64,000 nt of DNA from Roseibacillus persicicus (GCF_014651675.1 NZ_BMXI01000010.1:62001-126000); one strand, 5' to 3'. Shown: positions 50,748-59,996, counted from the first letter of the stretch. Notes: generated by a model not told the origin, from the letters alone. Numbers and translations: made by a program.

Positions 50748-51146
50748 ATGAAGATTGATTGGGCGGCACTGGGCCGTGAATTGACGACGTGGAGTTGGAT
50801 GGACGGGGCCAAGCTTTTTCTAAGTGCCCTGATTATCGTGCTGGTCACCAAGGTGCAGGTCGTGAACGACAAACTCTCGGCCCTCTTAATTGCACTGCCT
50901 CTGACCTCATTGTTAGCAATGATTTGGATGAATGCCGAAAAGCAAAGCAATGAGCGCATTGCCAATCATGCGGAGGGGACCTTCTGGTTCGTGCTGCCGA
51001 CTCTACCTATGTTTTTGGTTTTACCCTGGATGTTGCGCAAGGGCTGGAGCTTTGGGTGGTCTTTGGCGGCCAATTGCCTGCTCACTGCCATTCTTTTTTG
51101 GGTCACCGTCTGGTTTCTACGCAAGGCTGGGCTCAAGGTGATTTAG
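50748..51146 (+). CDS. DUF3147-like membrane protein
   Basis: 132 residues with four membrane helices (GAKLFLSALIIVLVTKV, LSALLIALPLTSLLAMIW, FVLPTLPMFLVLPWML, LAANCLLTAILFWVTVWFL). The pattern fits small DUF3147-type inner-membrane proteins; function unknown. Confidence 0.6.
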   Translation: MKIDWAALGRELTTWSWMDGAKLFLSALIIVLVTKVQVVNDKLSALLIALPLTSLLAMIWMNAEKQSNERIANHAEGTFWFVLPTLPMFLVLPWMLRKGWSFGWSLAANCLLTAILFWVTVWFLRKAGLKVI

Positions 51147-51151
51147 GTTTA

Positions 51152-51180
51152 TCGCCTAGTCTGCCAATTCGCAGGCGATA
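51152..51180 (+). terminator. Hairpin after the DUF3147-like gene, possible terminator
   Basis: ATCGCCT (51152-51158) pairs with AGGCGAT (51174-51180); the following sequence has only scattered Ts, so termination may be weak. Confidence 0.4.
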
Positions 51181-51271
51181 TCATCTCTTTCTCTGGGCAG
51201 TTATAATCTGCCTTTAAATTTCGAAGGCGAAGTTCTTGTCCTTGGGGGTGGGACTGCTATGCCTCAATGCG

Positions 51272-53392
51272 ATGAAAAAATTAGCATTTTCGCTATGGGG
51301 GGGGCTTTTCTTAACCTTGTGTTCCGGGGCGCAGGGGGACGACAACACGTTTGCTAAATATCTGCCTGGCGATAGCGCGGTCTATTTCGAGGCGTTCAAC
51401 GAGCAAGGGGTTTTGCCTGATTCTTTGGTGGGGCTAGTCCTCAACCAAGCAACGATTACGCTCGATGAAGCGGGGAATGCGGAAAACGAGGAGATTCCGG
51501 AAGAAATGGAAAACTTCTCCGAGCTGATTAGTAGCCTCGGAAACCATATCGCAATTGGGATTGGGAACGAGGCCAATGGTTTCGTGCGTGAGAGCGGCAA
51601 AGTGTTCCAAGAGTTCAGTGGAGTGTTGGCGGGGGCCCAACTGGATATGTTGCTTTCTTTTGTGGATACTTTGCAAGAGAGCGGAGAGTTCTCTCCTGAG
51701 GCGATAGAAGACTTGGACGATCCGGGAGAATTTTTTCAAGGAATCAACAAGTTTGAGTTAAGTGGTTTGCTGGATACTTTGGCCGAGGAAGGCCAGTTGG
51801 CGATGCCGTCCGCATACCTAGCCGTCAAGCCGTCAGCTGAAGGGATGGCCGAAGGTTGGACCTCCTTGAATGAATTACTGGAGTTGGCCCTGGAGGAGGA
51901 GGGAATGGAGCGAGTGGTGACAGCTGGCAAGTGGCCTGCCAAGGGCTTTGCGCTCGCGGGCGACGAGACTATGGCCAGCGAACTCGAGGAGTGGTGGCAG
52001 AATGCGAGCGAGGACGAGCGCGGACCTTTGGATGAAAAGCGTTTTGAAAAGCTGAAGACCGCCTTGGCCAACTTCAAGCTCACCGTGATGTGGGCGAAGG
52101 TAGATGGTTGGCTGGTCTTCTATCTGGGGAATGGGAAGGAGGGATTCCGCTTGGTTGAGGATGTTGCGGACTCGGTTGCCGCCGATGGCAAGTTGGCCGA
52201 GTTGACCGAAAACGGCAGCAAGGGTTCGGGTTGGATGCGGTGGCGAGTGAGTGAGGACTTTCTGAATGGGCTTCCGGTTTGGTTAAATGATTCTCCATCC
52301 GTGAGAGCCCAGGCGATAGCGATGTCCAAGCATGTCGAGCTGAAGAAGCAAAAGGAGATGACGGATGCGCTCTACGAAATGGCGAAGACCCGGAGTTTGC
52401 TTTCCCGTCGTGAGGTGACCGGGGACTGGTATGGTGTCGGGTGGCTGGAGGACGGAGTGCGAATCGAGACCGTAGGCGGAATGCGTATGCCCGGGGTGGA
52501 CTATGAAACAGAGTGGACTCTGGGCGGAGGGGCCGCGGCAGCGGGAACCTTTTTCAAGGCCCATTGGGTCGCGGACAAGTCGCGCGTGCGGTGGAATTGG
52601 GAGCAGGGGGAAGCGATCGTCGAACTGGTTGCGGCAGGATTAGCGGAGTGGATGCCGGAGGAGTTGCCACTTTCCCGTGACTTTGTGACTGAGGGGGTCT
52701 CCTCTTGGGCCAAAGAGATGATGTCTCTGGGCAAAGAGATGCAATTGGAGGGCTTGGGTGGTGAACGGGTAGTGGCTATCGATTTGTTAGGAGAGATGCC
52801 TCAAGTGCCGGACGCGCCCAGCGCGGTGCTTCGCGATGGTCGCATTCCAAGAGTTCTGATGGCTTATACCGTGGAGGACCGGCCCAAGGTCGAAGAGTCA
52901 GGAAAGGCGATGTGGGCGAGCACGGAAAATCTTTTCAAGAAGTTGGAGGCTGAGTTGGGAGAGGGGATTCCCTTGCCCGGGGTGATGACGAGTGAGGACG
53001 AGGGATTGAATTCGTCTTTCATCTTACTTCCTTTCTCGAACGATGATTTCGTCTTGAATGCAGGTTTGAATGATGAGGTATTCATTCAAGGAACCTCCCG
53101 CACACAGGCCCGTCTCTTTGAGTTGGGGCGCAAGCGGAAGGGAGAGAAGATGACTGGCTACCTCTTCGAAATGGATCTCAAGCGAGGGGGCAATTATCTC
53201 AAACTCTGGAATCAGTTGAGCGACTCGGCTTTGCTTCCCTTTGGGCAAGCGGAGATGCTCTTGGATGATGCGGGTCTGGGCGGTGAGGAAAAGCTGGAAG
53301 ACCAAATGGCAAAGGTCGGGAAGCTGCGTTACCACCATCGGGAAGAGGGCGGCGAATTGCGCTCCTCCTTCGTTCTGGAAATTGCCAAGTAG
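51272..53392 (+). CDS. Large exported protein, unknown
   Basis: 706 residues from ATG 51272, with a signal peptide (LAFSLWGGLFLTLCSGAQG). The mature chain is acidic and contains recurring Phe/Leu/Glu-rich helices (YFEAFNEQGVLPDSLVGLVL, ENFSELISSLGNHIAIGIGN, ALANFKLTVMWAKVDGWLVF). It recalls the DUF3352-like proteins of Verrucomicrobia and Planctomycetes, but I would not assign a function. Two small membrane protein genes follow on the same strand within 20 bases. Confidence 0.6.
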   Translation: MKKLAFSLWGGLFLTLCSGAQGDDNTFAKYLPGDSAVYFEAFNEQGVLPDSLVGLVLNQATITLDEAGNAENEEIPEEMENFSELISSLGNHIAIGIGNEANGFVRESGKVFQEFSGVLAGAQLDMLLSFVDTLQESGEFSPEAIEDLDDPGEFFQGINKFELSGLLDTLAEEGQLAMPSAYLAVKPSAEGMAEGWTSLNELLELALEEEGMERVVTAGKWPAKGFALAGDETMASELEEWWQNASEDERGPLDEKRFEKLKTALANFKLTVMWAKVDGWLVFYLGNGKEGFRLVEDVADSVAADGKLAELTENGSKGSGWMRWRVSEDFLNGLPVWLNDSPSVRAQAIAMSKHVELKKQKEMTDALYEMAKTRSLLSRREVTGDWYGVGWLEDGVRIETVGGMRMPGVDYETEWTLGGGAAAAGTFFKAHWVADKSRVRWNWEQGEAIVELVAAGLAEWMPEELPLSRDFVTEGVSSWAKEMMSLGKEMQLEGLGGERVVAIDLLGEMPQVPDAPSAVLRDGRIPRVLMAYTVEDRPKVEESGKAMWASTENLFKKLEAELGEGIPLPGVMTSEDEGLNSSFILLPFSNDDFVLNAGLNDEVFIQGTSRTQARLFELGRKRKGEKMTGYLFEMDLKRGGNYLKLWNQLSDSALLPFGQAEMLLDDAGLGGEEKLEDQMAKVGKLRYHHREEGGELRSSFVLEIAK

Positions 53393-53412
53393 CAGGAGAA
53401 AGAGAAGCGGTT

Positions 53413-53799
53413 ATGGACGAAGAGACTATCTACAAGATTCTATTCTTTTTTGTGGTCGTTGCATCGGGCGTCTTTATGGCGAGCGGCATGAAGGCTGATT
53501 CCGGTCAATCGACTTGGGCCACCAAGTGTCAGCTCTTCGGGGGGCTGGGGCTCTTTGGCCTCATGGGGCTTGTCTTTTTGCTGGTTATCGGAGAGGAGTT
53601 TTTTGACGAAGCGGGAAGTATCGCGCTCGCCTGCGGGGTCGCGGCGTCAGCTTTGGTCTTCACCATTGGCCTCTTTGGATTCTGTGCGCGTTACGGGGCG
53701 ACTTGCCGGAGAGTGACCCAGTTGGAGGAAATCGAGAGCGCTTTGGAAGCCGCAGTAGCTCACTCCCAGGCTCAAGACAGGGGAATGGGGAGTCAATGA
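53413..53799 (+). CDS. Small membrane protein, unknown
   Basis: 128 residues with three to four membrane helices (ILFFFVVVASGVFMASGM, LFGGLGLFGLMGLVFLLVIG, IALACGVAASALVFTIGLF) and a C-terminal coiled stretch (CRRVTQLEEIESALEAAVAH). Its stop overlaps the next start (ATGA). The similar helix-plus-coil plan of the next protein suggests they are related. Confidence 0.6.
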   Translation: MDEETIYKILFFFVVVASGVFMASGMKADSGQSTWATKCQLFGGLGLFGLMGLVFLLVIGEEFFDEAGSIALACGVAASALVFTIGLFGFCARYGATCRRVTQLEEIESALEAAVAHSQAQDRGMGSQ

Positions 53800-54233
53800 A
53801 CACTCAGATTATTTTTTCGATCCTCGTGTTGCTCGGGTTCATTATCGTTCCCATCGTGCCACCCTTGCTGATTCTGCGTGGACAGCGCTTTTGGGCTCCT
53901 TGGTTGATGTTGGGGTCTGTTGGTCTTTTTATTTTGGCGGCGGGGACGAATCTTGGGCTTCAATATTACTTTAGCCAGCAGATCCAAAAGATTACGGCTG
54001 CTTCAGCGACGGGGGCTCTCATCATGGATTCGCCTGAATGGGGGAAAATCTTCGCGCAAATGAGGCTGACTGCTGTTCTTTGTGGGGGAACCAGCGTCCT
54101 TTCGCTTCTCACTTATAGTGCGGGCTTGTGGGGTGTTGCTTCGCGATGGGGAGCACTTTCGCGACGAGCCAAGAGCTTGGAGGCCGTGACCGCGAACTTG
54201 GCGCAACGTCGCGAAGGGGTTGCGAGTCGCTGA
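53796..54233 (+). CDS. Small membrane protein, unknown
   Basis: 145 residues, membrane helices (FSILVLLGFIIVPIVPPLLI, WLMLGSVGLFILAAGTNLGL, LTAVLCGGTSVLSLLTYSAG) and a C-terminal coil (SRRAKSLEAVTANLAQRREG). Coupled to the preceding gene through an ATGA overlap. It converges on the vWA gene with a 35-base gap. Confidence 0.6.
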   Translation: MNTQIIFSILVLLGFIIVPIVPPLLILRGQRFWAPWLMLGSVGLFILAAGTNLGLQYYFSQQIQKITAASATGALIMDSPEWGKIFAQMRLTAVLCGGTSVLSLLTYSAGLWGVASRWGALSRRAKSLEAVTANLAQRREGVASR

Positions 54234-54268
54234 GCAGGCTGTCCTCGCGGGCGAGCTGTTTCTGCAGG

Positions 54269-55903
54269 CTACGAACTGGCTCGTTTCAACTCGGAGAATT
54301 TCGCTTTTTTGACGAGTGAGATTAACTCCTTGCGCATGCCATTCGGATCGTAGTTCAGGCCTGGTCGGGCCCATTGCAATACGTTCTCCCGAGTGGCGCT
54401 TCCTTTGTGGCCGGAGTCACGGAGAAGCATTCCGAAGGCGGCGACCGAGGAGGCGAACTGGAATTCGCCCGAGGCTTCGCGAAAGGTCTTTCCGGTGTCC
54501 ACGATGGGCACGGTTTGCAGCTGGCTGCGGGTTGATTTGGGGGCTTTGTGGCGAATCTTCAGGGTGAAGAGTTTGCCGGTCGCTTGCTCTCTGGGTTCGA
54601 TTTCGTAGAGGGCGGTGACGCGGTGTCCGGCCCCCATCTCGCCGGCATCCTTGCGGTCGTTGCTGAAGTCGACGTTGGTGAGGAGCCGGGTTTCGTAGCC
54701 GATGAGACGGTAGCTTTTGACCTTTGTGGGATCGAAGACCACCTGAATCTTCACGTCCTTGGCCACGGTTTGCAGCGTGGCGCCCAGTTCGGTGACGAGA
54801 ACTTTTTTGGCTTCTAACAAGGAGTCGATGTAGGCGGCCTGACCATTCCCGTTCTGGGCGAGGGTCTGCATGGTGTCGTCGCGATGATTGTTCATTCCGA
54901 ATCCCAGCGCGGTGAGATAGATTCCGCTTTGGGCCTCTTTCTTGATGAAGGTTTTCAATTCGTCTTGATCGCTGAGACCGACGTTGAAGTCTCCGTCGGT
55001 GGCGAGAATAATGCGATTGATTTTCTCGGGGCTAAACTCGCTTCGCGCAATGCGGTAAGCTCTCTTCAAGCCCCCTTCGCCATTGGTCGATCCCGCAGTC
55101 TCCAGGTCGTCCAGGGTGCGGAGAATCTTGTTGCGTTCCGAACAAGAGGTGGACTTTAAAGCCACTCTATCATCTCCAGCGTAGGTCACGATGGCCACCC
55201 GATCGCGGTCATCGAGTTGGTCGAGTAGGAGACGGAAGGATTTCTTGAGAAGGGGAAGCTTGTTGGGATTATCCATCGAGCCCGAGATATCGAGGAGAAA
55301 GACCAGATTGGCTGGGGGACGCTCAATCGCGGGAACTTCCGCCGCACGGAGACCGATTAGGGCTATCCGGTTGTTAGCCCGCCAGGGGCACGCGGCAACT
55401 TCTGCGGCGATGGCGAAAGGAGCATCGCCCTTTGGCAGGGGATAGTTGTAGTCAAAGTAGTTCACCATTTCCTCAATTCGAATGGCGTCCGCAGGGGGGG
55501 CCTGCTTGCGCTTCACGAAATTGCGCAGGTTGGAGTAGGAAGAAGTGTCCACATCAACGGAGAAGGTGGAGGTCGATTCTTTGTTGGCTTCGATGAAGGG
55601 GTTTTCCTGAATCTTGGGATATGAGCCTCTCTCCGGAGAATCCAAGGGAACTCCCATCGAACCGATGAAGTCGCCGCCGTGCCGGTTGGGATTGTTGAGG
55701 ATGGCATCGATACTATTTCTTGAGACCGCATAGTCACCTGACCGCAGACCAGAAGTGATCGTCCCTCCTACTGTTATCGAGGGAGCCGGAGCCACCGATG
55801 CGGGCACTGGAACGCTGGCCGGGGTGTAGCCTCCCGTGGTTCCATTTTGCGAACAGCTGGTGGCGAAGAGTATGGCAACAAGAGGAAGGCGCTGAAAGTT
55901 CAT
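54269..55903 (-). CDS. YfbK-like von Willebrand factor A lipoprotein
   Basis: 544 residues from ATG 55903. Lipoprotein signal (LVAILFATSC), an N-terminal vWF_A_N-type region (PFIEANKESTSTFSVDVDTS, SYSNLRNFVKRKQAPPADAI), a vWA domain with complete MIDAS (NLVFLLDISGSMDNPNKLPL; later TDGDFNVGLSDQDELKTFIK), and a DUF3520-like C-terminal domain. Known: this architecture is widespread in Bacteroidetes and Verrucomicrobia envelopes. Presumed metal-dependent adhesion or assembly protein; the partner is unknown. Confidence 0.85.
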   Translation of the reverse strand: MNFQRLPLVAILFATSCSQNGTTGGYTPASVPVPASVAPAPSITVGGTITSGLRSGDYAVSRNSIDAILNNPNRHGGDFIGSMGVPLDSPERGSYPKIQENPFIEANKESTSTFSVDVDTSSYSNLRNFVKRKQAPPADAIRIEEMVNYFDYNYPLPKGDAPFAIAAEVAACPWRANNRIALIGLRAAEVPAIERPPANLVFLLDISGSMDNPNKLPLLKKSFRLLLDQLDDRDRVAIVTYAGDDRVALKSTSCSERNKILRTLDDLETAGSTNGEGGLKRAYRIARSEFSPEKINRIILATDGDFNVGLSDQDELKTFIKKEAQSGIYLTALGFGMNNHRDDTMQTLAQNGNGQAAYIDSLLEAKKVLVTELGATLQTVAKDVKIQVVFDPTKVKSYRLIGYETRLLTNVDFSNDRKDAGEMGAGHRVTALYEIEPREQATGKLFTLKIRHKAPKSTRSQLQTVPIVDTGKTFREASGEFQFASSVAAFGMLLRDSGHKGSATRENVLQWARPGLNYDPNGMRKELISLVKKAKFSELKRASS

Positions 55904-55973
55904 GGCTAGAGAACTAGCATTTAACGAAGCTGTGAAAAGCTGAAAATTTAGCATTTTCGAGTTGGGTTCTTTC

Positions 55974-56504
55974 TCAGCTTTTAGTCGGGGTGATCCGATC
56001 GTAGAGGCGAGTCATCGGCAGTGAAACGTCAATCTCGGGGAGGGGAATTTCAGTTTCGAGGGATTTGAAAACCTCTATCGTAAACTCGCCGGAGGAGTTG
56101 CGACGATGAAGTGTGACGTGAGGGAAATCGGGTTCGATTAGAAGAATCGCTCGGAGAGAAGGAAGGGAGAGGTAGGCCTCAAGTTTTTCTCCCAAGTCGA
56201 CTCGGCGGGTTGAAGGCGAGAGAATCTCGGCAACAACGATGGGATTGTCCAAGTAAGTAGAATCTCCTTCAATCTGATCGCATGAGACCATTGCGTCAGG
56301 GTAATAGAATCGAGTCTGAGACTTGAGGTCGATTCGGACCTTAAAGTCGCAATTGAAGGGGCGGTATCTCTTTCCACTCAGTTTTGCATAAAGCTCGCCA
56401 GTCAAATTGATTCCCAAGGTAGAGTGATTTGCGCTTCCTGTCCTTGCTGGTTCCTCGTGACCTAGAGCCCTTGAAAGGCCAGCTTTCGCGCTTCGGGCTT
56501 GCAA
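55974..56504 (-). pseudogene. Uma2-family endonuclease, N-terminally truncated
   Basis: 176 codons. The core matches Uma2 (DUF820) PD-(D/E)xK-like proteins: GSANHSTLGINLTGELYAKL, FNCDFKVRI, RFYYPDAMVSCD, NPIVVAEILSPSTRRVD, EKLEAYLSLPSLRAILLIEP. Family members have about 45 residues before this, including the E..dGE segment, but here the frame's first 25 residues (QARSAKAGLSRALGHEEPAR) look unrelated and run toward thrS. So the 5' end is probably lost and the gene non-functional, though the rest is intact. Confidence 0.6.
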
Positions 56505-56539
56505 GAGAGGCGGTGGAATGGTTTTTCGGCGGGAGCAAG

Positions 56540-58420
56540 ATGGCAGACGAGAAACAGCGGAAAACTTTGGAAGAACGGCATGGCATGTCGGACTTGGAGC
56601 GATTGCGGCATTCCTGCGCCCACGTGTTGGCGACCGCGATCGCGCGAATTTGGCCTGATGTGCAGTTCGCAGCGGGGCCTCCGGTCGACGGAGGGTTCTA
56701 CTATGATATGCAGTTGGAGCACCGCATCTCGCCCGATGACTTTGAACAGATCGAGGCGGAGATGAAGAAGATCGTGAAGGAGAATCAGACCTTCGAACGC
56801 ATCGTGGTTTCCCGTGACGAGGCTATGGCCATGGCCAAGAGCGGTCGGTTGGCGGCGAATGGCGAGCGCGAGGTGGAGTCGATTTTCAAGGTGGATTTGC
56901 TCAATAGCATTCCCGACGGGGAAGAGATTTCGATCTTCAAGAACGGCGACTTTTGGGACCTTTGTGCCGGACCTCACGTGGGACGGACTGGCAACTGCAA
57001 GGCCCACAAGCTGATGAGCGTCGCCAGTGCCTTTTACAAAGGGGACAAGGACAATCCCCAGCTTCAGCGAGTTTATGGAACTTGTTTCCCGAACAAGACC
57101 CAGCTCAATGAGCACCTCGAGCGCCTGGAGGAGGCCAAGAAGCGTGACCACCGCAAACTGGGTCGCGAGATGGGTCTCTTCACTTTCGACGAAATGGTGG
57201 GGCAGGGGCTTCCGCTGTGGAAGCCGAAGGGTGGTCTCGTGCGTCGCGAGTTGCAGAACTTCATTACGGCGGAGCTCGACAAGCAAGGTTACTCGCAGGT
57301 CTTCACTCCGCATATAGGTAAGCTGGACCTCTACCGCACCAGCGGACACTTTCCCTACTACGAGGACAGCCAGTTCCCGCCCATGGCCGACCGTGATGTC
57401 TGGCAGAAACTGGCGGAGGAAAAATCCGATTGCGGAACTTTGCTGAACGGTCTGCGCGATGGCGAGATTGACGGCTTCATGCTGAAGCCCATGAACTGCC
57501 CGCACCACATCAAGATCTACGCCAGCGACCGTCACAGTTACCGCGACCTGCCGATCCGTCTGGCGGAGTTCGGCACGGTTTATCGCTGGGAGCAAAGTGG
57601 CGAGCTCGGGGGACTGACCCGCGTGCGGAGCTTCACCCAGGACGACGCCCACCTTTTCTGCACGCCCGACCAAGTGGCGGCAGAGATTCAGGGATGTCTG
57701 GGACTCGTGAAGACCGTCCTCGGCACTCTCGGGATGGAGGATTACACCGTGCGCCTTTCGCTGCGCGACCCGGATTCCGACAAATACATCGGCGACCCGG
57801 CGAATTGGGACAAGGCTGAAGATGCCTTGCGCGAAGCGGTCAAGGTGATGGGAGTCGAGGCCATCGAGGAGCCGGGAGAAGCGGCCTTCTACGGGCCGAA
57901 AATCGACTTCGTGGTCAAAGACGTCATCGGTCGCGAGTGGCAGCTAGGCACCGTGCAGGTGGACTACAACTTGCCCGAGCGCTTTGACCTTTCCTACATC
58001 GGAAGCGATAACAAGCCGCACCGCCCTGTCATGATCCACCGCGCGCCCTTCGGTTCGCTGGAGCGCTTCACCGGATTGCTCATCGAGCACTTCGAAGGGA
58101 AGTTCCCGACGTGGTTGGCGCCGGAGCAAGTTCGCGTTTTGCCCATCTCCCAGCAGTTCAATGAGGAGGCGGAAAAGATAGTGGAAAAGCTCGCTGAGAT
58201 TGGCGTTCGGGTGAAGCTGGACGGCAGCGGCGACAAGGTGGGGGCCAAGATTCGCCTTGCGAGGCTGGATCGAGTGCCTTATATGTTGGTCCTAGGTGCA
58301 CGCGAGGTTGAGAATAATCAAGTGAGTGTGCGCCACCGGGACCGCGAGGACCTCGGAACCCAATCGGTGGATGACTTTGTTGCAAGTATACAAAAAGAAA
58401 TTTCTGAACGGTCACTTTGA
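56540..58420 (+). CDS. thrS: Threonyl-tRNA synthetase without TGS domain
   Basis: Class II synthetase charging tRNA(Thr). 626 residues from ATG 56540, preceded by GGGAG at the right distance; the longer frame from 56429 lacks sense. The editing domain begins almost at once (LRHSCAHVLATAIARIWPDV, with GGFYYD and DLCAGPHVGRTG), so the usual 60-residue N-terminal TGS domain is absent. The catalytic core is complete: TSGHFPYYEDS, LKPMNCPHHIKIYASD, YRWEQSGELGGLTRVRSFTQ, DDAHLF, FYGPKIDF. About 30 extra residues (after SQFPP to DGFM) lie before the KPMNC motif. The anticodon domain FPTWLAPEQVRVLPISQQF follows. infC lies 141 bases downstream. Confidence 0.95.
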   Translation: MADEKQRKTLEERHGMSDLERLRHSCAHVLATAIARIWPDVQFAAGPPVDGGFYYDMQLEHRISPDDFEQIEAEMKKIVKENQTFERIVVSRDEAMAMAKSGRLAANGEREVESIFKVDLLNSIPDGEEISIFKNGDFWDLCAGPHVGRTGNCKAHKLMSVASAFYKGDKDNPQLQRVYGTCFPNKTQLNEHLERLEEAKKRDHRKLGREMGLFTFDEMVGQGLPLWKPKGGLVRRELQNFITAELDKQGYSQVFTPHIGKLDLYRTSGHFPYYEDSQFPPMADRDVWQKLAEEKSDCGTLLNGLRDGEIDGFMLKPMNCPHHIKIYASDRHSYRDLPIRLAEFGTVYRWEQSGELGGLTRVRSFTQDDAHLFCTPDQVAAEIQGCLGLVKTVLGTLGMEDYTVRLSLRDPDSDKYIGDPANWDKAEDALREAVKVMGVEAIEEPGEAAFYGPKIDFVVKDVIGREWQLGTVQVDYNLPERFDLSYIGSDNKPHRPVMIHRAPFGSLERFTGLLIEHFEGKFPTWLAPEQVRVLPISQQFNEEAEKIVEKLAEIGVRVKLDGSGDKVGAKIRLARLDRVPYMLVLGAREVENNQVSVRHRDREDLGTQSVDDFVASIQKEISERSL

Positions 58421-58561
58421 CCGTGTCGTCCACTTTTGCGCTCAACGATGAACACTCTATTGTTAATCGGGTAGCCTTTCGAAATCCTGCAGGGTTACGT
58501 TTTTCTTAAAAAGAGGAACATATCCTGCGGTTTCAACAACTGAACCAAAACCACAAAAGCC

Positions 58562-59242
58562 ATAGCTAAGAAAAAGAGACCGAAAAGACAGCGGAGAGAA
58601 ATCATCCGGATTAACGACAAGATCCGCGCCAACCGGGTGCGAGTACTTGCCCCCGATGGAGCTCAGCTGGGAGTGATGGACCTGCGCGATGCCGTGAAGG
58701 CGGCGAAAGAACGGGGTCTAACTTTGGTGGAAGTGGCAGGAAAAGTAGATCCTCCGGTCTGCCAAATCGTTGACTACGGCAAGTGGCGCTACGATCAGTC
58801 CAAGCGGAAGAAGAAAAAGGATACCACCACCAAGATGAAGGAGGTGAAGTTCCGCGTCCGGACCGAAGAGCACGACTACAATATCAAGATGGGTCGCCTC
58901 GAGGAGTTCTTGGATTCTGGTTTCAAAGTTCGGGTTCAGCTGCAATTCCGTGGTCGCGAAAACGCGCACAAGGAGTTGGGTGTGGAAGTTCTCAAGAAGG
59001 TTAAAGAAGATGCCAAGCTGATGGGCAACTGCGACCAAGAGCCCCGGATTGCGGGACGAGCGGTCAATATGGTGCTTTCTCCCTTGCCGAAAGGGCAGCG
59101 CAAGCGCCGCTTCAAGCTCATCCACGGTGACCTCATCGATCCTGATGAAGACTACGAGGATGAGGATGAAGATTTCGAAGATGACGACCACGCTGACGAC
59201 GATCACGCGGAGGACGCCGATCACTCCGACGACGAGGATTAG
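58562..59242 (+). CDS. infC: Translation initiation factor IF-3, probable ATA start
   Basis: IF-3 binds the 30S subunit and rejects non-canonical start codons. The IF-3 N-domain INDKIRANRVRVLAPDGAQL, the LGVMDLRDAVKAAKERGLTL region and the C-domain KEVKFRVRTEEHDYNIKMGR are all present. The frame is open from 58511, but the only ATG/GTG/TTG before the core is GTG 58637, which would delete INDKIRA. ATA 58562 gives (M)AKKKRPKRQRREI, a common IF-3 beginning, so I place the start there. E. coli infC likewise uses AUU, allowing self-repression. The C-terminus carries a 35-residue Asp/Glu/His tail. The HAD gene follows two bases later. Confidence 0.88.
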   Translation: MAKKKRPKRQRREIIRINDKIRANRVRVLAPDGAQLGVMDLRDAVKAAKERGLTLVEVAGKVDPPVCQIVDYGKWRYDQSKRKKKKDTTTKMKEVKFRVRTEEHDYNIKMGRLEEFLDSGFKVRVQLQFRGRENAHKELGVEVLKKVKEDAKLMGNCDQEPRIAGRAVNMVLSPLPKGQRKRRFKLIHGDLIDPDEDYEDEDEDFEDDDHADDDHAEDADHSDDED

Positions 59243-59244
59243 TC

Positions 59245-59931
59245 ATGGCCGCGAGCGACCGGCTCTTACTTTTCGACATTGACGGCACTCTGGTTGATAC
59301 CGGAGGGGCCGGAATGGCGGCCTTGGTGGATGCCACCCGTGAGATCTTTGGAGACGATGGTCCTCAACTGGATTTGGCGGGGGCCACCGATAGCGGCTTG
59401 TTGAAAAACATCTATCGGGCCTTTGGTCGCGAAGAGGATGAGGTGACCACCGCGCGCTTCTTTGACCTTTATCTCGCTCGACTGGAGCTCAATCTGCAGG
59501 ACGCTTGCTTCGGCGGGCGGGTCTTGGATGGGGTAATCGAGATCCTGAAGGAGGTCGAGGCGGCGAAAGTCAGCAAAGGTCTTCTAACCGGGAACATCGC
59601 TGCCGGTGCCGAGGTGAAAATGAGGCACTATGGGATGGATGGGCACTTCGCCTTTGGCGCCTACGGCGACGATCATCACGATCGCAATTTGCTGGGGCCT
59701 ATCGCTCTTGAGCGGGCGAAAAGTCTCTTGAGGCGAGAGTTCGATGCGAGCGAGACCATCGTGGTGGGGGACACGCCGAAGGATATTTGGTGCGCTCAAG
59801 CGTTTGGCGCCAAGTCGATCTGCGTGGCCACCGGCAGTTTCACCGCTGAGGAGTTGGAAAAAGAGGGAGCGGATGTCGTCTTTGAGGATTTTTCAGAAGT
59901 AGAACCGGTTCTATCCCAGCTGTTAGGGTAG
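59245..59931 (+). CDS. HAD-family phosphatase
   Basis: 228 residues of haloacid dehalogenase phosphatase, phosphoglycolate-phosphatase type: motif I LLLFDIDGTLVDTGG, motif II GLLTGNIA, motif III lysine in LERAKSLLRREFD, motif IV IVVGDTPKDIWCAQAFG. Cap domain between 18 and about 85. Substrate unknown. It starts two bases after infC, so it is probably co-transcribed with it. Confidence 0.88.
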   Translation: MAASDRLLLFDIDGTLVDTGGAGMAALVDATREIFGDDGPQLDLAGATDSGLLKNIYRAFGREEDEVTTARFFDLYLARLELNLQDACFGGRVLDGVIEILKEVEAAKVSKGLLTGNIAAGAEVKMRHYGMDGHFAFGAYGDDHHDRNLLGPIALERAKSLLRREFDASETIVVGDTPKDIWCAQAFGAKSICVATGSFTAEELEKEGADVVFEDFSEVEPVLSQLLG

Positions 59932-59996
59932 CCCAGTCGATTTTCAAATTCACGGTGCCTCTTGCCGGCGAAAAAACTTGGCAATCACCCTAGGCT

